DNA of 64,000 nt, taken from Candidatus Muproteobacteria bacterium (lineage in GTDB: Bacteria; Pseudomonadota; Gammaproteobacteria; Acidiferrobacterales; Sulfurifustaceae). Made by a program: the position numbers and the translations under genes. The notes under the pieces were generated by a model. The model did not search any database and was not told the origin of the DNA. It saw only the letters and a program-made list of their open reading frames with translations. Shown here piece after piece: positions 25,057 to 34,900 of the stretch; within the stretch, counting starts at the first letter, position 1, and each line of letters opens with the position of its first letter. The stretch covers positions 78,961 through 142,960 of the forward strand of contig DAIDLH010000008.1 in the NCBI GenBank assembly GCA_027449605.1, read 5' to 3'.

Positions 25057-25890
25057 ATGTCAGCATCGAAAAATCCCGCTTCGGCGCGCGCCGCCGAATC
25101 CGGGGAATACCTCATAAAACACGAGCCTTACTACGAGCCGGTCGGCGAGGAAGTGGCCGTGTTCGAGGCGGCGTTCCGGCAGCAGTTGCCGGTGCTGCTG
25201 AAGGGGCCCACCGGCTGCGGCAAGACGCGCTTCATGCAGCACATGGCCTGGCGCCTGAAGCGACCGCTCATCACCGTCTCCTGCCACGACGACCTCACCG
25301 CCACCGACCTCGTCGGGCGCTATCTCATCACCGCCAACGAAACCGTCTGGGTCGACGGCCCGATGGCGCGCGCGGTGCGCACCAATGCGATCCTCTATCT
25401 CGACGAGATCGTCGAGGCGCGCAAGGACACCACCGTGGTGATCCATCCGCTCGCCGACGACCGGCGCGTGCTGCCGATCGAAAAAACCGGCGAGCTGCTC
25501 ACCGCCGGTCCCGAATTCTGCCTCGCCATCTCCTACAACCCCGGCTACCAGAGCGTGCTCAAGGATCTGAAACAGAGCACGCGCCAGCGTTTCGTCGCGG
25601 TCGAATTCAACTACCCCTCGGCGGCGCTGGAGAAAAAAATCGTCCGGCGCGAAACCGGCGTGGACGAAGCCATGGCCGAGCGGCTGGTGAAATTCGCCGC
25701 CATGACCCGCAACCTGAAGGGCAGCGGCCTCGACGAGGGCGCCAGCACGCGCCTGCTGGTGCACGCCGGCAAGCTGATGAGCGCGGGCATCGACCCGCGC
25801 ACCGCCTGCCGCACTGCCATTGCCGAGGCGCTGACCGACGATCCGGAGATGATCGCCGCGGTGAACGAGCTTTCAGCTTCATTGTTTTAA
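25057..25890 (+). CDS. cbbQ: CbbQ, MoxR-type AAA+ ATPase (Rubisco activase subunit)
   Basis: A 277-residue AAA+ protein of the CbbQ/NorQ family. It has Walker [21 protein letters not shown], the family-specific pore-loop region [20 protein letters not shown], Walker [17 protein letters not shown], sensor 1 [12 protein letters not shown], the arginine motif [11 protein letters not shown] and the CbbQ C-terminal domain. With CbbO it remodels inhibited Rubisco. NorQ is the alternative, but no nor genes are here. The ATG at 25057 is the first good start and lies immediately after a dispersed repeat that may provide the ribosome site. Confidence 0.92.
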   Translation: MSASKNPASARAAESGEYLIKHEPYYEPVGEEVAVFEAAFRQQLPVLLKGPTGCGKTRFMQHMAWRLKRPLITVSCHDDLTATDLVGRYLITANETVWVDGPMARAVRTNAILYLDEIVEARKDTTVVIHPLADDRRVLPIEKTGELLTAGPEFCLAISYNPGYQSVLKDLKQSTRQRFVAVEFNYPSAALEKKIVRRETGVDEAMAERLVKFAAMTRNLKGSGLDEGASTRLLVHAGKLMSAGIDPRTACRTAIAEALTDDPEMIAAVNELSASLF

Positions 25891-25896
25891 GAGATC

Positions 25897-25989
25897 CCAC
25901 CGCAAAGTCGCAAAGGACGCAAAGAAAAACTTTGAGAATTAAATTGAAAATCCGATTCTCCTTTGCGTTCTTTGCGTCTTTGCGGTGAA
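25897..25989. repeat. TTTGCGTCTTTGCGGTGAA-type inverted repeat between cbbQ and cbbO
   Basis: Left arm ACCGCAAAGTCGCAAAGGAC then GCAAAG; right arm CTTTGCGTTCTTTGCGTCTT then TGCGGT. This fills the whole cbbQ-cbbO gap and could form a long hairpin that lowers expression of cbbO relative to cbbQ. Confidence 0.85.
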
Positions 25990-25994
25990 TTTCA

Positions 25995-28133
25995 ATGTCC
26001 AATAAGTCCCTGACCGCCGCCGAACTCGAGGTAAAACTCGACGAGTCGCTCGACCCGGTGTTGTCCTCGCGCCGCACGGCGGCGGCGCTTGCCAAGGCGT
26101 TGGCCGACATCGAACGCGCGCAACAGGATTTCGTCCTCCACTGGGTGGACATCATTATCAAGACCAACGCCGAAATGGCCTACCAGTTCGCCGCGCGCGC
26201 ACCGGAGGCTTTCCGGCTGATGCCCGTACCGGCCATCGAAGAATGGGTCATCCACGCGATGGACGTGTACGACAAGCAGGGTCTTTATCCTGGTTGCGCG
26301 GCGCTTGGTCAGCTGCGGGCCTTCGCCGTAGAAACCGCCGAGGCTGCACACGGCATCGCGCTGGAGGAAATCCGGCATGTTCTGGAGCTGTTCGTGCAGG
26401 GTCTGGCCGGACGGCCGCTCAAGGTCGAGGAAGCCGCGGAAACCTGCACCGACACGGCCACGCTGTTCCTGCCCGCGCGGCTCCACAAGTTTGCCGAACG
26501 GCATGACAACTTTCGTCTCTACAAGGCCATGGCGGCCCACCTCTGGGCACAAACCTGGTATGGCACCTGGCGCCTTGCGCCGGGAACATCGCCGCTGACT
26601 GAAACGCTTTCAACGTATCGCGATCCGGAAAAGGCCTTGCGTCTTTTTCATGCGCTCGAAACCCTGCGTCTGAACGCCTGCATCGCGCGCGAGCTGCCGG
26701 GGCTGTATCGCGACATGCAGGAGGTACAGCGGTTGAGCGGCGAGATGCATTACCCCGCTGCATGGAAACAGGCGATACAACGCCTGACAAGCCTGGAAGC
26801 CGGCGTGTCCGACAGCCTGGCGCTGCTGCCGACGTTACACGAGGGAGAAATTCCGGCGCCATTCTGTTTCCAGGGCATTCTAAGGCCGGATCGCGCGCAG
26901 CAAGCCATGCAGGAACGGCTGACGCGCGAGAAAGAACTGTTCCGCGAGGCGCTCGGGCAACTGGGCGGAGAAACGGCACAGGCAAAACCGGAGACGGAAA
27001 CCGGAACCACACCGAACCCACGGCAATATGCCATCGAGCAGTTGCTCGATCCAGACCATCCAGGGCAATTTATTTTCCGGCTCTTGCTGGATGGCCAGCC
27101 GGTTCAGCCGCTGGCGGACATGCGTACGTTGATGGATTCGATCATCCAGGACCTCGGACAAATCCCGGAGGACTATCTGGTGGCGGCGGGCGCGGGCGGC
27201 TATCGCCAACCAGCGGACGAGAAACGGCCGGAAGACGTATGGAAAGGAACTTATCACGAGGAAGGCGCGTTTCTGTACAACGAATGGGATCACCGGCGCA
27301 ATCATTACCGCAAACACTGGTGCGTGCTGCGCGAGCTCGACGTGCACCCGGACAGCGACCCGTTCGTGGCGCGCACGCTGCGCAAATATCACGGCGTGTT
27401 GCCGCAACTGCGCAAGACCTTCGAGGCGCTGCGCGGCGAGAACAAGCTGCTCAAGAAACAGATCAACGGCGATGACGTCGATTTCGACGCGCTCGTGGAA
27501 GCGCGCGCCGACATGCAAAGCGGCATGGAGCTGTCGGAGCGGCTGTTCACCAAGCTGCACAAGTTCGAGCGCGACATCGCGGTCATGTTCATGGTCGACA
27601 TGAGCGGCTCGACCAAGGGCTGGATCAACGACGCCGAGCGCGAATCGCTGGTGCTGCTGTGCGAGGCGCTGGAAATCCTCGGCGATCGTTACGCGATCTA
27701 CGGCTTCTCCGGCATGACGCGCAAGCGCTGCGAGCTGTACCGCATCAAGCGTTTTGATGAGCCTTACAACGAAGTTGTACGCCAACGCATCGCCGGCATT
27801 ACGCCGCAGGATTACACGCGCATGGGCGCGACCATCCGGCATCTCACCAAACTGCTGAACGACGTCGAGGCGCGCACCAAATTGTTGATCACGCTCTCCG
27901 ACGGCAAGCCCGACGACTACGACGGCTACCGCGGCGAATACGGCATCGAGGACACGCGCATGAGCCTGATCGAAGCCAAGCGCGCCGGCATCCATCCGTT
28001 CTGCATCACCATCGACGAAGCGGCGCGCGACTACCTGCCGCATATGTACGGCGCGGTGAACTGGACGCTGGTGGACGAGGTACGCAAGCTGCCGCTGAAA
28101 GTCTCGGATATTTACCGGCGGCTGACCCTCTGA
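25995..28133 (+). CDS. cbbO: CbbO, von Willebrand factor A-domain adaptor of Rubisco activase
   Basis: A 712-residue protein. The N-terminal two thirds is the CbbO/NorD helical region; the C-terminal VWA domain (from about residue 530) has the MIDAS motif FMVDMSGSTKGW, with later TRMGATIRHL and LITLSDGKPDDYDGYRGEYG. CbbO bridges the CbbQ hexamer to Rubisco in the form I activase system. Length and the DGKPDDYDGYRGEYGIEDTR block fit CbbO and NorD alike. Pairing with CbbQ and absence of nitric-oxide reductase genes favour CbbO. Rubisco itself is outside the window. Confidence 0.9.
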   Translation: MSNKSLTAAELEVKLDESLDPVLSSRRTAAALAKALADIERAQQDFVLHWVDIIIKTNAEMAYQFAARAPEAFRLMPVPAIEEWVIHAMDVYDKQGLYPGCAALGQLRAFAVETAEAAHGIALEEIRHVLELFVQGLAGRPLKVEEAAETCTDTATLFLPARLHKFAERHDNFRLYKAMAAHLWAQTWYGTWRLAPGTSPLTETLSTYRDPEKALRLFHALETLRLNACIARELPGLYRDMQEVQRLSGEMHYPAAWKQAIQRLTSLEAGVSDSLALLPTLHEGEIPAPFCFQGILRPDRAQQAMQERLTREKELFREALGQLGGETAQAKPETETGTTPNPRQYAIEQLLDPDHPGQFIFRLLLDGQPVQPLADMRTLMDSIIQDLGQIPEDYLVAAGAGGYRQPADEKRPEDVWKGTYHEEGAFLYNEWDHRRNHYRKHWCVLRELDVHPDSDPFVARTLRKYHGVLPQLRKTFEALRGENKLLKKQINGDDVDFDALVEARADMQSGMELSERLFTKLHKFERDIAVMFMVDMSGSTKGWINDAERESLVLLCEALEILGDRYAIYGFSGMTRKRCELYRIKRFDEPYNEVVRQRIAGITPQDYTRMGATIRHLTKLLNDVEARTKLLITLSDGKPDDYDGYRGEYGIEDTRMSLIEAKRAGIHPFCITIDEAARDYLPHMYGAVNWTLVDEVRKLPLKVSDIYRRLTL

Positions 28134-28254
28134 CATCCCCGGCCTTTTGGAACAGCCCACCTGATGATAGGATGGTTTCAATCCGCTCGCGCCACGCCCG
28201 CCACAATGAAATAAAAGGATTGATACTCCGTCTCGCTCACCGGGCGTTTCCGAC

Positions 28255-28986
28255 ATGCTTAAACTGGACAAAAAGACCGTCCTTCTGCTGCTCCTGCTGG
28301 GCGTAATCGTCGCCGGCATCGGCTACGCCATCTATGCCTCCGGCCTGTTCGATCTGTTCGTCAACCGGCGCCACCTCGTCAACGTCATCAAGGATCACCG
28401 CGCCTACTCGGCGCTGATTTTCATCGGCCTCCAGGCGGTGCAGGTCGTGGCCGCGCCAGTGCCCGGCGAGGTCACCGGTTTCGTCGGCGGCATGTTCTTC
28501 GGTCCGATGTGGGGCGTGATCTACTCCACCATCGGACTCACCATCGGCTCGTGGGTCGCGTTCATGCTGGCGCGGCTGCTCGGCCGGCCGCTGGTGGAAC
28601 GCATGGTCAGCCTGGAAACCATCCAGCGCTACGACTACGTGATGAAGCACAAGGGGCTGTGGCTGGCGTTCCTGATGTTCCTGGTCCCCGGTTTCCCCAA
28701 GGATTTTCTGTGCTACCTCCTCGGCCTCGGTCACATGCGCCAGCGCGATTTTCTCCTGGTCTCGGCTTCCGGCCGCCTGCTCGGCACGATACTGCTGACC
28801 ATGGGCGGGACGTATTTTCGCGACGAGCGCTACGGCGCGCTGTTCACCGTCGTCGGACTCAGCCTCGCGGCGATCCTGCTGGTGATGATCTATCGCGACC
28901 GCATCGAACAACTGTTCCGGCGCATGGGCGGCGCGCTGCGAAAGGACGCCAAAGACAAATCGCCTCCGTCCGACCGGAACGGATGA
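28255..28986 (+). CDS. TVP38/TMEM64 family membrane protein
   Basis: A 243-residue protein with about six helices. The conserved core is APVPGEVTGFVGGMFFGPMW, then GSWVAFMLARLLGRPLVE and FLVPGFPKDFLCYLLGLGHM, matching the SNARE-associated/TVP38 domain. The family is now linked to lipid movement across membranes, but the substrate here is unknown. The C-terminal tail is cytoplasmic and charged. It follows cbbO by 121 bases and is probably a separate unit. Confidence 0.88.
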   Translation: MLKLDKKTVLLLLLLGVIVAGIGYAIYASGLFDLFVNRRHLVNVIKDHRAYSALIFIGLQAVQVVAAPVPGEVTGFVGGMFFGPMWGVIYSTIGLTIGSWVAFMLARLLGRPLVERMVSLETIQRYDYVMKHKGLWLAFLMFLVPGFPKDFLCYLLGLGHMRQRDFLLVSASGRLLGTILLTMGGTYFRDERYGALFTVVGLSLAAILLVMIYRDRIEQLFRRMGGALRKDAKDKSPPSDRNG

Positions 28987-29095
28987 ACCGGTACCGATAT
29001 CCGGATACCCGGTAACTTGCCAACCGGCCTGACGCGCCGGACAATCCCGCACCATTGACTGTCATTCAACCCAACACGGATCAACAGGATCGTTC

Positions 29096-30028
29096 ATGTC
29101 AGCACTGATTTGCGGTTCGTTCGCCTACGACACCATCATGGTCTTCCCGGACCAGTTCAAGAACCACATCCTGCCCGACAAGGTGCACATCCTGAACGTC
29201 TCGTTCCAGGTGCCGAAAATGCGCCGCGAGTTCGGCGGCTGCGCCGGCAACATCGCCTACAGTCTCAAGCTCCTCGGCGGCGATCCGCTGCCCATGGGCA
29301 CGGTCGGCAAGGACTTCGGTTTCTATGCCGAATGGATGGACCAGCACGGCATCGACCGGCGCCATATCAAGGTGTGCGACGACACCTACACCGCGCAGGC
29401 CTTCATCACCACCGACATGGACGACAACCAGATCACCGCGTTTCATCCCGGGGCCATGAACCGCTCGCACGAAACCCGCGTCAGCGACGCCAGCGGCGTC
29501 AAACTCGGCATCGTCGCGCCCGACGGGCGCGAGGGCATGATCCAGCATGCCCGGCAATTCGCCGAGGCCGGCACCCCCTTCATCTTCGACCCGGGCCAGG
29601 GCATGCCGCTGTTCGACGGCGACGATCTGCTGGCGTTCCTCGAACAGGCCACCTGGGTCACGCTCAACGACTACGAAGCCGAACTCATGCAGGAGCGCAC
29701 CGAGAAATCGCTGCGCGAACTCGCCGGCTACGTGAAGGGACTGATCGTCACGCTCGGCGCGCGCGGCTCCGCGGTTTACACCGACGGGCGCGTCATCGAA
29801 ATCCCGGTGGTGCCGGCCGCGGCGGTCAACGATCCGACCGGCTGCGGCGACGCCTATCGCGCCGGCCTGCTCTACGGCCTTTCACGCGGCATGGACTGGG
29901 AGACCACCTGCCGCATCGCCTCGCTCATCGGCGCGATCAAAATCGCGCACCACGGCACCCAGAATCACCGCTTCACGCCCGAGGAATTCGCGGTCCGCTT
30001 CCGCGACCGCTTCGGATATAGTTGGTAG
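29096..30028 (+). CDS. PfkB family sugar/nucleoside kinase
   Basis: A 310-residue ribokinase-fold kinase. The N-terminal PfkB pattern is FGGCAGNIAYSLKLLGGDPL, the catalytic-base and anion-hole motif is NDPTGCGDAYRAGLLYGLSR with the Asp in GCGDAY, and VTLNDYEAELM is the central strand. The beginning (LICGSFAYDTIMVFPDQFKN) resembles bacterial proteins annotated as adenosine kinase, so a nucleoside substrate is plausible but not proven. The ATG at 29096 follows TCAACAGGATCGTTC with a weak site. Confidence 0.88.
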   Translation: MSALICGSFAYDTIMVFPDQFKNHILPDKVHILNVSFQVPKMRREFGGCAGNIAYSLKLLGGDPLPMGTVGKDFGFYAEWMDQHGIDRRHIKVCDDTYTAQAFITTDMDDNQITAFHPGAMNRSHETRVSDASGVKLGIVAPDGREGMIQHARQFAEAGTPFIFDPGQGMPLFDGDDLLAFLEQATWVTLNDYEAELMQERTEKSLRELAGYVKGLIVTLGARGSAVYTDGRVIEIPVVPAAAVNDPTGCGDAYRAGLLYGLSRGMDWETTCRIASLIGAIKIAHHGTQNHRFTPEEFAVRFRDRFGYSW

Positions 30029-30082
30029 TTGCCGGGCGGGTCCGGCGGCCGTCTGCTCCCGCCCGTGGAGGGAGGCGATGCC

Positions 30083-31657
30083 GTGGACCACAGACTTCCG
30101 CCGCTGATTCAGGCGCTGCACGACCCCGCCTGCTACGACCACGCGGTGCAGGACATCCGCGCGGTCGAAACGCATATCTCCTGGGTCGTCCTCACCGGAC
30201 CTTACGCCTACAAGATAAAGAAACCGGTCAACCTCGGATTTCTCGATTTCAGCACGCTCGACAAGCGCCGCTTCTATTGCGAGGAGGAACTGCGCCTGAA
30301 CCGGCGGCTGGCGGAATCGCTTTACCTCGGGGTGACTTCCATCACCGGCGCGCCGGCGTCGCCGCGTCTCGGCGGCGCCGGCCCGGCCATCGAATATGCC
30401 GTCAAGATGGTCCAGTTTCCCGAAGCAGCGCGGCTCGACCGGATGCTGGCGCAAGGCGAGCTGCGGCCCGAACACATCGATCTGCTGGCGCAGGAACTGG
30501 CCGAATTTCACGGCCGGATCGCCGTCGCCGGAAACGGCATGCCCTACGGCGATCCGGAGCACGTTTACGAACCGGTGCGGGAGAATTTCGAACAGATCCG
30601 ATGCCGGATCGAGACGGCGGATAAGACCCTGCTGCAACGCCTCCGGGTTTGGAGCGAACGAAGCTTCGCGGAACTCCACCCGATATTCGAAGCCCGCAAG
30701 CGCGGCGGCTTCATCCGCGAATGCCATGGCGACGCGCACCTCGCCAACATGGTCTGGCGCGGGGAACGCGTGATGCTTTTCGACTGTCTCGAATTCAACG
30801 CCAACCTGCGCTGGATCGACGTCATGAGCGAGGTCGCGTTTCTGGTCATGGACCTCGACGATCGCGGACGGCCCGACCTGGCCCGCCGCGCGCTCAACGC
30901 CTATCTAGAACATACCGGCGACTACGAAGGCCTCGCCGTGTTTCGTTTCTATCAAGTCTACCGCGCGCTGGTGCGCGCCAAGGTGGCTTGCATTCGCTTA
31001 TACCAAAGCGGACTGAGCGAAGACGAAAAACGAAAAGTGCGCGACGAATATCTCGGCTATGCGAATCTCGCCGAACGTTACACCCGCGACATCCCGGCGT
31101 CGCTCATCATCACCCACGGTCTTTCCGGCAGCGGCAAGACACTGGTGTCGCAACAATTGCTGGAAGCGTTCGACGCGATTCGCGTGCGCAGCGACGTCGA
31201 ACGCAAGCGCCTGCACGGTTTCGGCGCGCACGCGCGCAGCGGCTCGGGCATCGACAGCGGGATATACACGTCACAGGCCAGTGAGCGCACTTACGCGCGC
31301 CTCGCGGAACTGGCCGCGATCGTTTTGCGCGCGGGCCGCACGGTCATCGTCGACGCTGCTTTTCTCAAGCGTGAACAGCGTGACCGGTTACAGGCCGTGG
31401 CGGAAGAAACTCACGTTCCATTCGCGATTCTCGATCTCCAGGCGGCGGAAAATATTCTGCGCGAACGTCTGTCGCTCCGTGCCCGGCAGCAACGAGAGGC
31501 TTCCGAAGCCGGTCTTGCCGTGCTCGATCATCAACTGGCGACCCGTGAACCGCTGGCGGCGGATGAATTGCGCGTCTCCCTGACCGTCGATAACACCGCC
31601 GCGCCCGACATCGCGGCGCTGGTGCGGAAATGGCGCGCCCTCACGACCCGCCCCTGA
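30083..31657 (+). CDS. aminoglycoside-phosphotransferase-like/P-loop kinase fusion protein
   Basis: A 524-residue two-domain protein. Residues about 1-330 are a protein-kinase-like APH fold with RECHGDAHLANMVW (catalytic loop) and LFDCLEFNANLRWIDVMSEV (metal-binding Asp). Residues about 340-520 are a P-loop NTPase with ITHGLSGSGKTLVSQQLLEA (Walker A), DAIRVRSDVERKRLHG and ILDLQAAENILRERL, resembling gluconate or zeta-toxin-type kinases. This fusion is widespread in proteobacteria with unknown substrate. I chose GTG 30083 because GGAGGGAGG lies seven bases upstream; an in-frame TTG at 30029 just after the previous stop has no such site. Confidence 0.85.
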   Translation: MDHRLPPLIQALHDPACYDHAVQDIRAVETHISWVVLTGPYAYKIKKPVNLGFLDFSTLDKRRFYCEEELRLNRRLAESLYLGVTSITGAPASPRLGGAGPAIEYAVKMVQFPEAARLDRMLAQGELRPEHIDLLAQELAEFHGRIAVAGNGMPYGDPEHVYEPVRENFEQIRCRIETADKTLLQRLRVWSERSFAELHPIFEARKRGGFIRECHGDAHLANMVWRGERVMLFDCLEFNANLRWIDVMSEVAFLVMDLDDRGRPDLARRALNAYLEHTGDYEGLAVFRFYQVYRALVRAKVACIRLYQSGLSEDEKRKVRDEYLGYANLAERYTRDIPASLIITHGLSGSGKTLVSQQLLEAFDAIRVRSDVERKRLHGFGAHARSGSGIDSGIYTSQASERTYARLAELAAIVLRAGRTVIVDAAFLKREQRDRLQAVAEETHVPFAILDLQAAENILRERLSLRARQQREASEAGLAVLDHQLATREPLAADELRVSLTVDNTAAPDIAALVRKWRALTTRP

Positions 31658-31813
31658 GCGGGCCGCCCGCGTCTGCCGCGAGTCAACCGTTGGATATCTT
31701 CCGAGGTTGACATCAGGCGTCACACCTTCCCGCCTGCCGGAGGGGGGCGCGAAACATATATAAGGTAGAACCGTTCGTTGTTCCCGGAGTCTTGTCATAA
31801 AAAAATTGCAAGC

Positions 31814-31843
31814 TTGACATCGGCCACCTTATGAGACTAAAAC
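31814..31843 (+). promoter_or_regulatory. sigma-70 promoter of nrdJ
   Basis: TTGACA (31814-31819) and TAAAAC (31838-31843) with an 18-base spacer. The -35 is a perfect match. The start point would fall next to the first NrdR box. Confidence 0.5.
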
Positions 31844-31890
31844 TACAACATATTGTGGTTGGCCAAGGTTGTAGGCCCTATACCTAGTTT
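31843..31890 (+). promoter_or_regulatory. pair of NrdR boxes upstream of nrdJ
   Basis: Two 16-base sites with cores CAACATATTG (31846-31855) and CTATACCTAG (31878-31887) match the NrdR consensus CWATATATWG at nine and eight of ten positions. Their centres are 32 bases apart, the usual spacing of paired NrdR boxes. They overlap the likely transcription start, fitting repression of ribonucleotide reductase when dATP is plentiful. Confidence 0.7.
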
Positions 31891-31948
31891 TAACTATATA
31901 AATTGCACGACAAGTGCTCCACAGGCGGACTCCGGAGGACAGGAATCA

Positions 31949-34900
31949 ATGAAAGTCGTCCAATTACAAACAGAAAACCCGGTTGTCACTGAAAGGACGG
32001 AAATTCCCGTACAACCCGCTTCGCTCGACATCTGGGACAAGAAATACCGCCTCAAAAGCAAGACCGGGGAGGTCATCGACGCGGATATCGCCGGCACCTA
32101 TGCCCGCGTGGCCCGGGCGCTGGCCGACGTCGAGGAAACCCCGGAAAAACGCGAGCAATGGTTCGAAAGGTTCTTCTGGGCCCTGCAAAACGGGGCGATT
32201 CCGGCTGGGCGCATCACATCCAACGCCGGCGCCCTCGAACATAAACCCGCCACCAGCACCATCAACTGCACGGTTTCCCGGGCGGTTCCCGACTCCATGG
32301 ACGGCATCCTGTCCTCGGTGCACGAGGCCGGCCTGACCCTGAAAGCCGGCTGCGGCATCGGTTACGAGTTCTCTACCCTCCGCCCCAAAGGGGCGTTTGT
32401 GAGCGGGGCCGGGGCTTATACCTCCGGCCCCCTCTCTTTTATGGATATTTTCGATGCCATGTGCTTCACCGTCTCGTCCGCCGGCGGCCGGCGCGGGGCG
32501 CAGATGGGCACGTTCGACATCGCCCATCCGGACATCATGGACTTCATCAAGGCCAAGCGCGAGGACGGGCGGCTGCGCCAGTTCAACCTGTCATGCCTGA
32601 TCACCGACGAATTCATGCAGGCGGTGAAAAAGAACGGCTCCTGGGATCTGGTGTTCCCGGTCAGCCGCCACGAGTACGAAGACCCCGAGGCGCGCATCGT
32701 CTGGCGCTACTGGCCGGTGACCGAAGGCTACATCACCAACAACCTCGGCCAGGTAGCGTGCAAGGTGTACAAGACCCTGCCGGCGCGCCGGTTGTGGGAC
32801 CTGATCATGGCCTCGACCTACGACTATGCCGAGCCCGGGTTCATCCTGATCGACAAGATCAACGAGATGAACAACAACTGGTTCTGCGAGAACATCCGCG
32901 CCACCAACCCGTGTGTCACGGCCGATACCTGGGCACAAACTGCTGCTGGCCCGCGCCAAGTGCGCGATCTCATCAACACGCCTTTCCTGGCACGGGTGGA
33001 CGGCATGGATCACGTGAGCGGTCCTGAAGGTTTCTTCAAGACGGCTACCAAGCCCGTGGTACGCCTGATGACGACCGAAGGCTACAACCTGCGCCTGACC
33101 GCCGACCATCGCGTGCGCCGTGTCACACGTTTCACGCGTTATGCCACTGATACCCAATGGTGCGCAGCCGGCGAGCTGCGCCCCGGCGATCGCGTGCTGC
33201 TGAACGATCACCGCGCGAACAGCCAATGGGTCGGGCCGTACAGCCGTGAGGAAGGCTACCTGACCGGTCTGCTGGTAGGCGACGGTGTCCTCAAATCCGA
33301 CAAGGCGGTGTTGTCGGTATGGAAACCCGCTGCTATTGCCAATGGTCCGCAAGCTATCCTGACATCAGGTCCGGATGCGGTCATGGCCGAAACATTGCGC
33401 GCCGCCAAAACACTCCCCCATCGTAGCGATTTTATCGGCTGGATGCCGGTGCCCGGCCGTGGCGAGTACCGTCTGGCTCTTGGGGCACTTAAACGTCTGG
33501 CCGGGGAACTGGGTATGCGCCCCGGCGAGAAGCGCATCACGCCAGCCCTGGAGCAAGCTTCAAGCGAGTTCTACCGTGGCTTTCTGCGTGGACTGTTCGA
33601 TACCGATGGTTCCGTGCAGGGTGACCAGACTAAAGGCGTCAGCGTACGGCTGGCCCAATCCGACTTGGCAATGCTTGAAGCCGTGCAACGCATGTTGCTG
33701 AGGCTTGGCATCGCCTCGCGCCTCTATACGGACCGTCGCGAAGCCGGTACCAGCCTCCTGCCTGACGGGAAGGGTGGTTACCGGACCTATCCAACCAAAG
33801 CCCAACACGAACTGGCGATCAGCGGTGAAAATCTGCTCCGCTTTGCGGAGCTCATCGGGTTCGCCGACAGCGACAAGGCAACGCGCCTCGAACAGCTGCT
33901 TGCCCGCTATCAGCGCCGTTTCAACCGCGAACGTTTCGTCGCTCGCGTGGAGAGCATCACCGCGGACGGCGTGGAAGACGTTTACGACGTACAGATACCG
34001 GGCGTCAACACCTTTGATGCCAACGGCTTGCACGCGCACAATTGTGGTGAACAGCCTTTACCGCAATACGGCTCGTGCCTGCTCGGCTCGGTGAACCTGA
34101 CCAAGTTCGTGGAGGAACCGTTCACCGACAACGCGCGCTTCAACTGGAAGCTGTATCGCGAAGTGGTGGCGGTGTTCACCCGCATGCTCGACAACGTGGT
34201 CGAGATCAACGGCCTGCCGCTCGAACAGCAGCGCCATGAGATCCACCACAAGCGCCGTCATGGCATGGGTTTCCTGGGCCTCGGTTCCACGCTCACCATG
34301 CTGCGCATGAAATACGGCTCGCCCGAGTCGCTCGAATTCACCGGGCGCGTGGCGCGCGAGATGGCCGAGGTCGGCTGGGAAGCGGGCATCGCGTTGGCGG
34401 AGGAAAAGGGCCCGGCGCCGATCATGGAGGACGAATTCTCCGTCACCGAGGAGATGCTGGCGCGCCGCCCGGAGATGCGCCGCGACGGCTACCAGGTCGG
34501 CGACCAGGTTAAGGGCAAGGTGCTGCTCGCCCGCTACAGCCGTTACATGCAGCAGTTCGACAAGGGGCTGACCGACCGCATCGCCGAGAAAGGCGCGCGC
34601 TTCACGCACCACACTTCGATCGCCCCCACCGGCACCATCTCGCTGTCGCTCGCCAATAACGCGAGCAACGGCATCGAGCCCTCGTTCGCGCACCAGTACA
34701 GCCGCAACGTGCTGCGCGAGGGCAAGAAGAGCAAGGAAAAGGTGGAGGTCTTCTCCTTCGAGTTGCTGGCCTATCGCACCCTGATCAACCCCAAGGCGGC
34801 GCCGGACACGGACGACCCGCAGGCGAAGCTGCCGGATTATTTCATCACCGCCGATCACATCAACCCGCGCGAGCACGTGGACGTGCAGGCGGCGGCGCAG

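Noticed and set aside
31658..31948. Cobalamin riboswitch upstream of the B12-dependent reductase
   Set aside because: I looked for a B12 box (GCCACTG-like) and the usual long structured leader and saw neither; NrdR boxes explain the region better.
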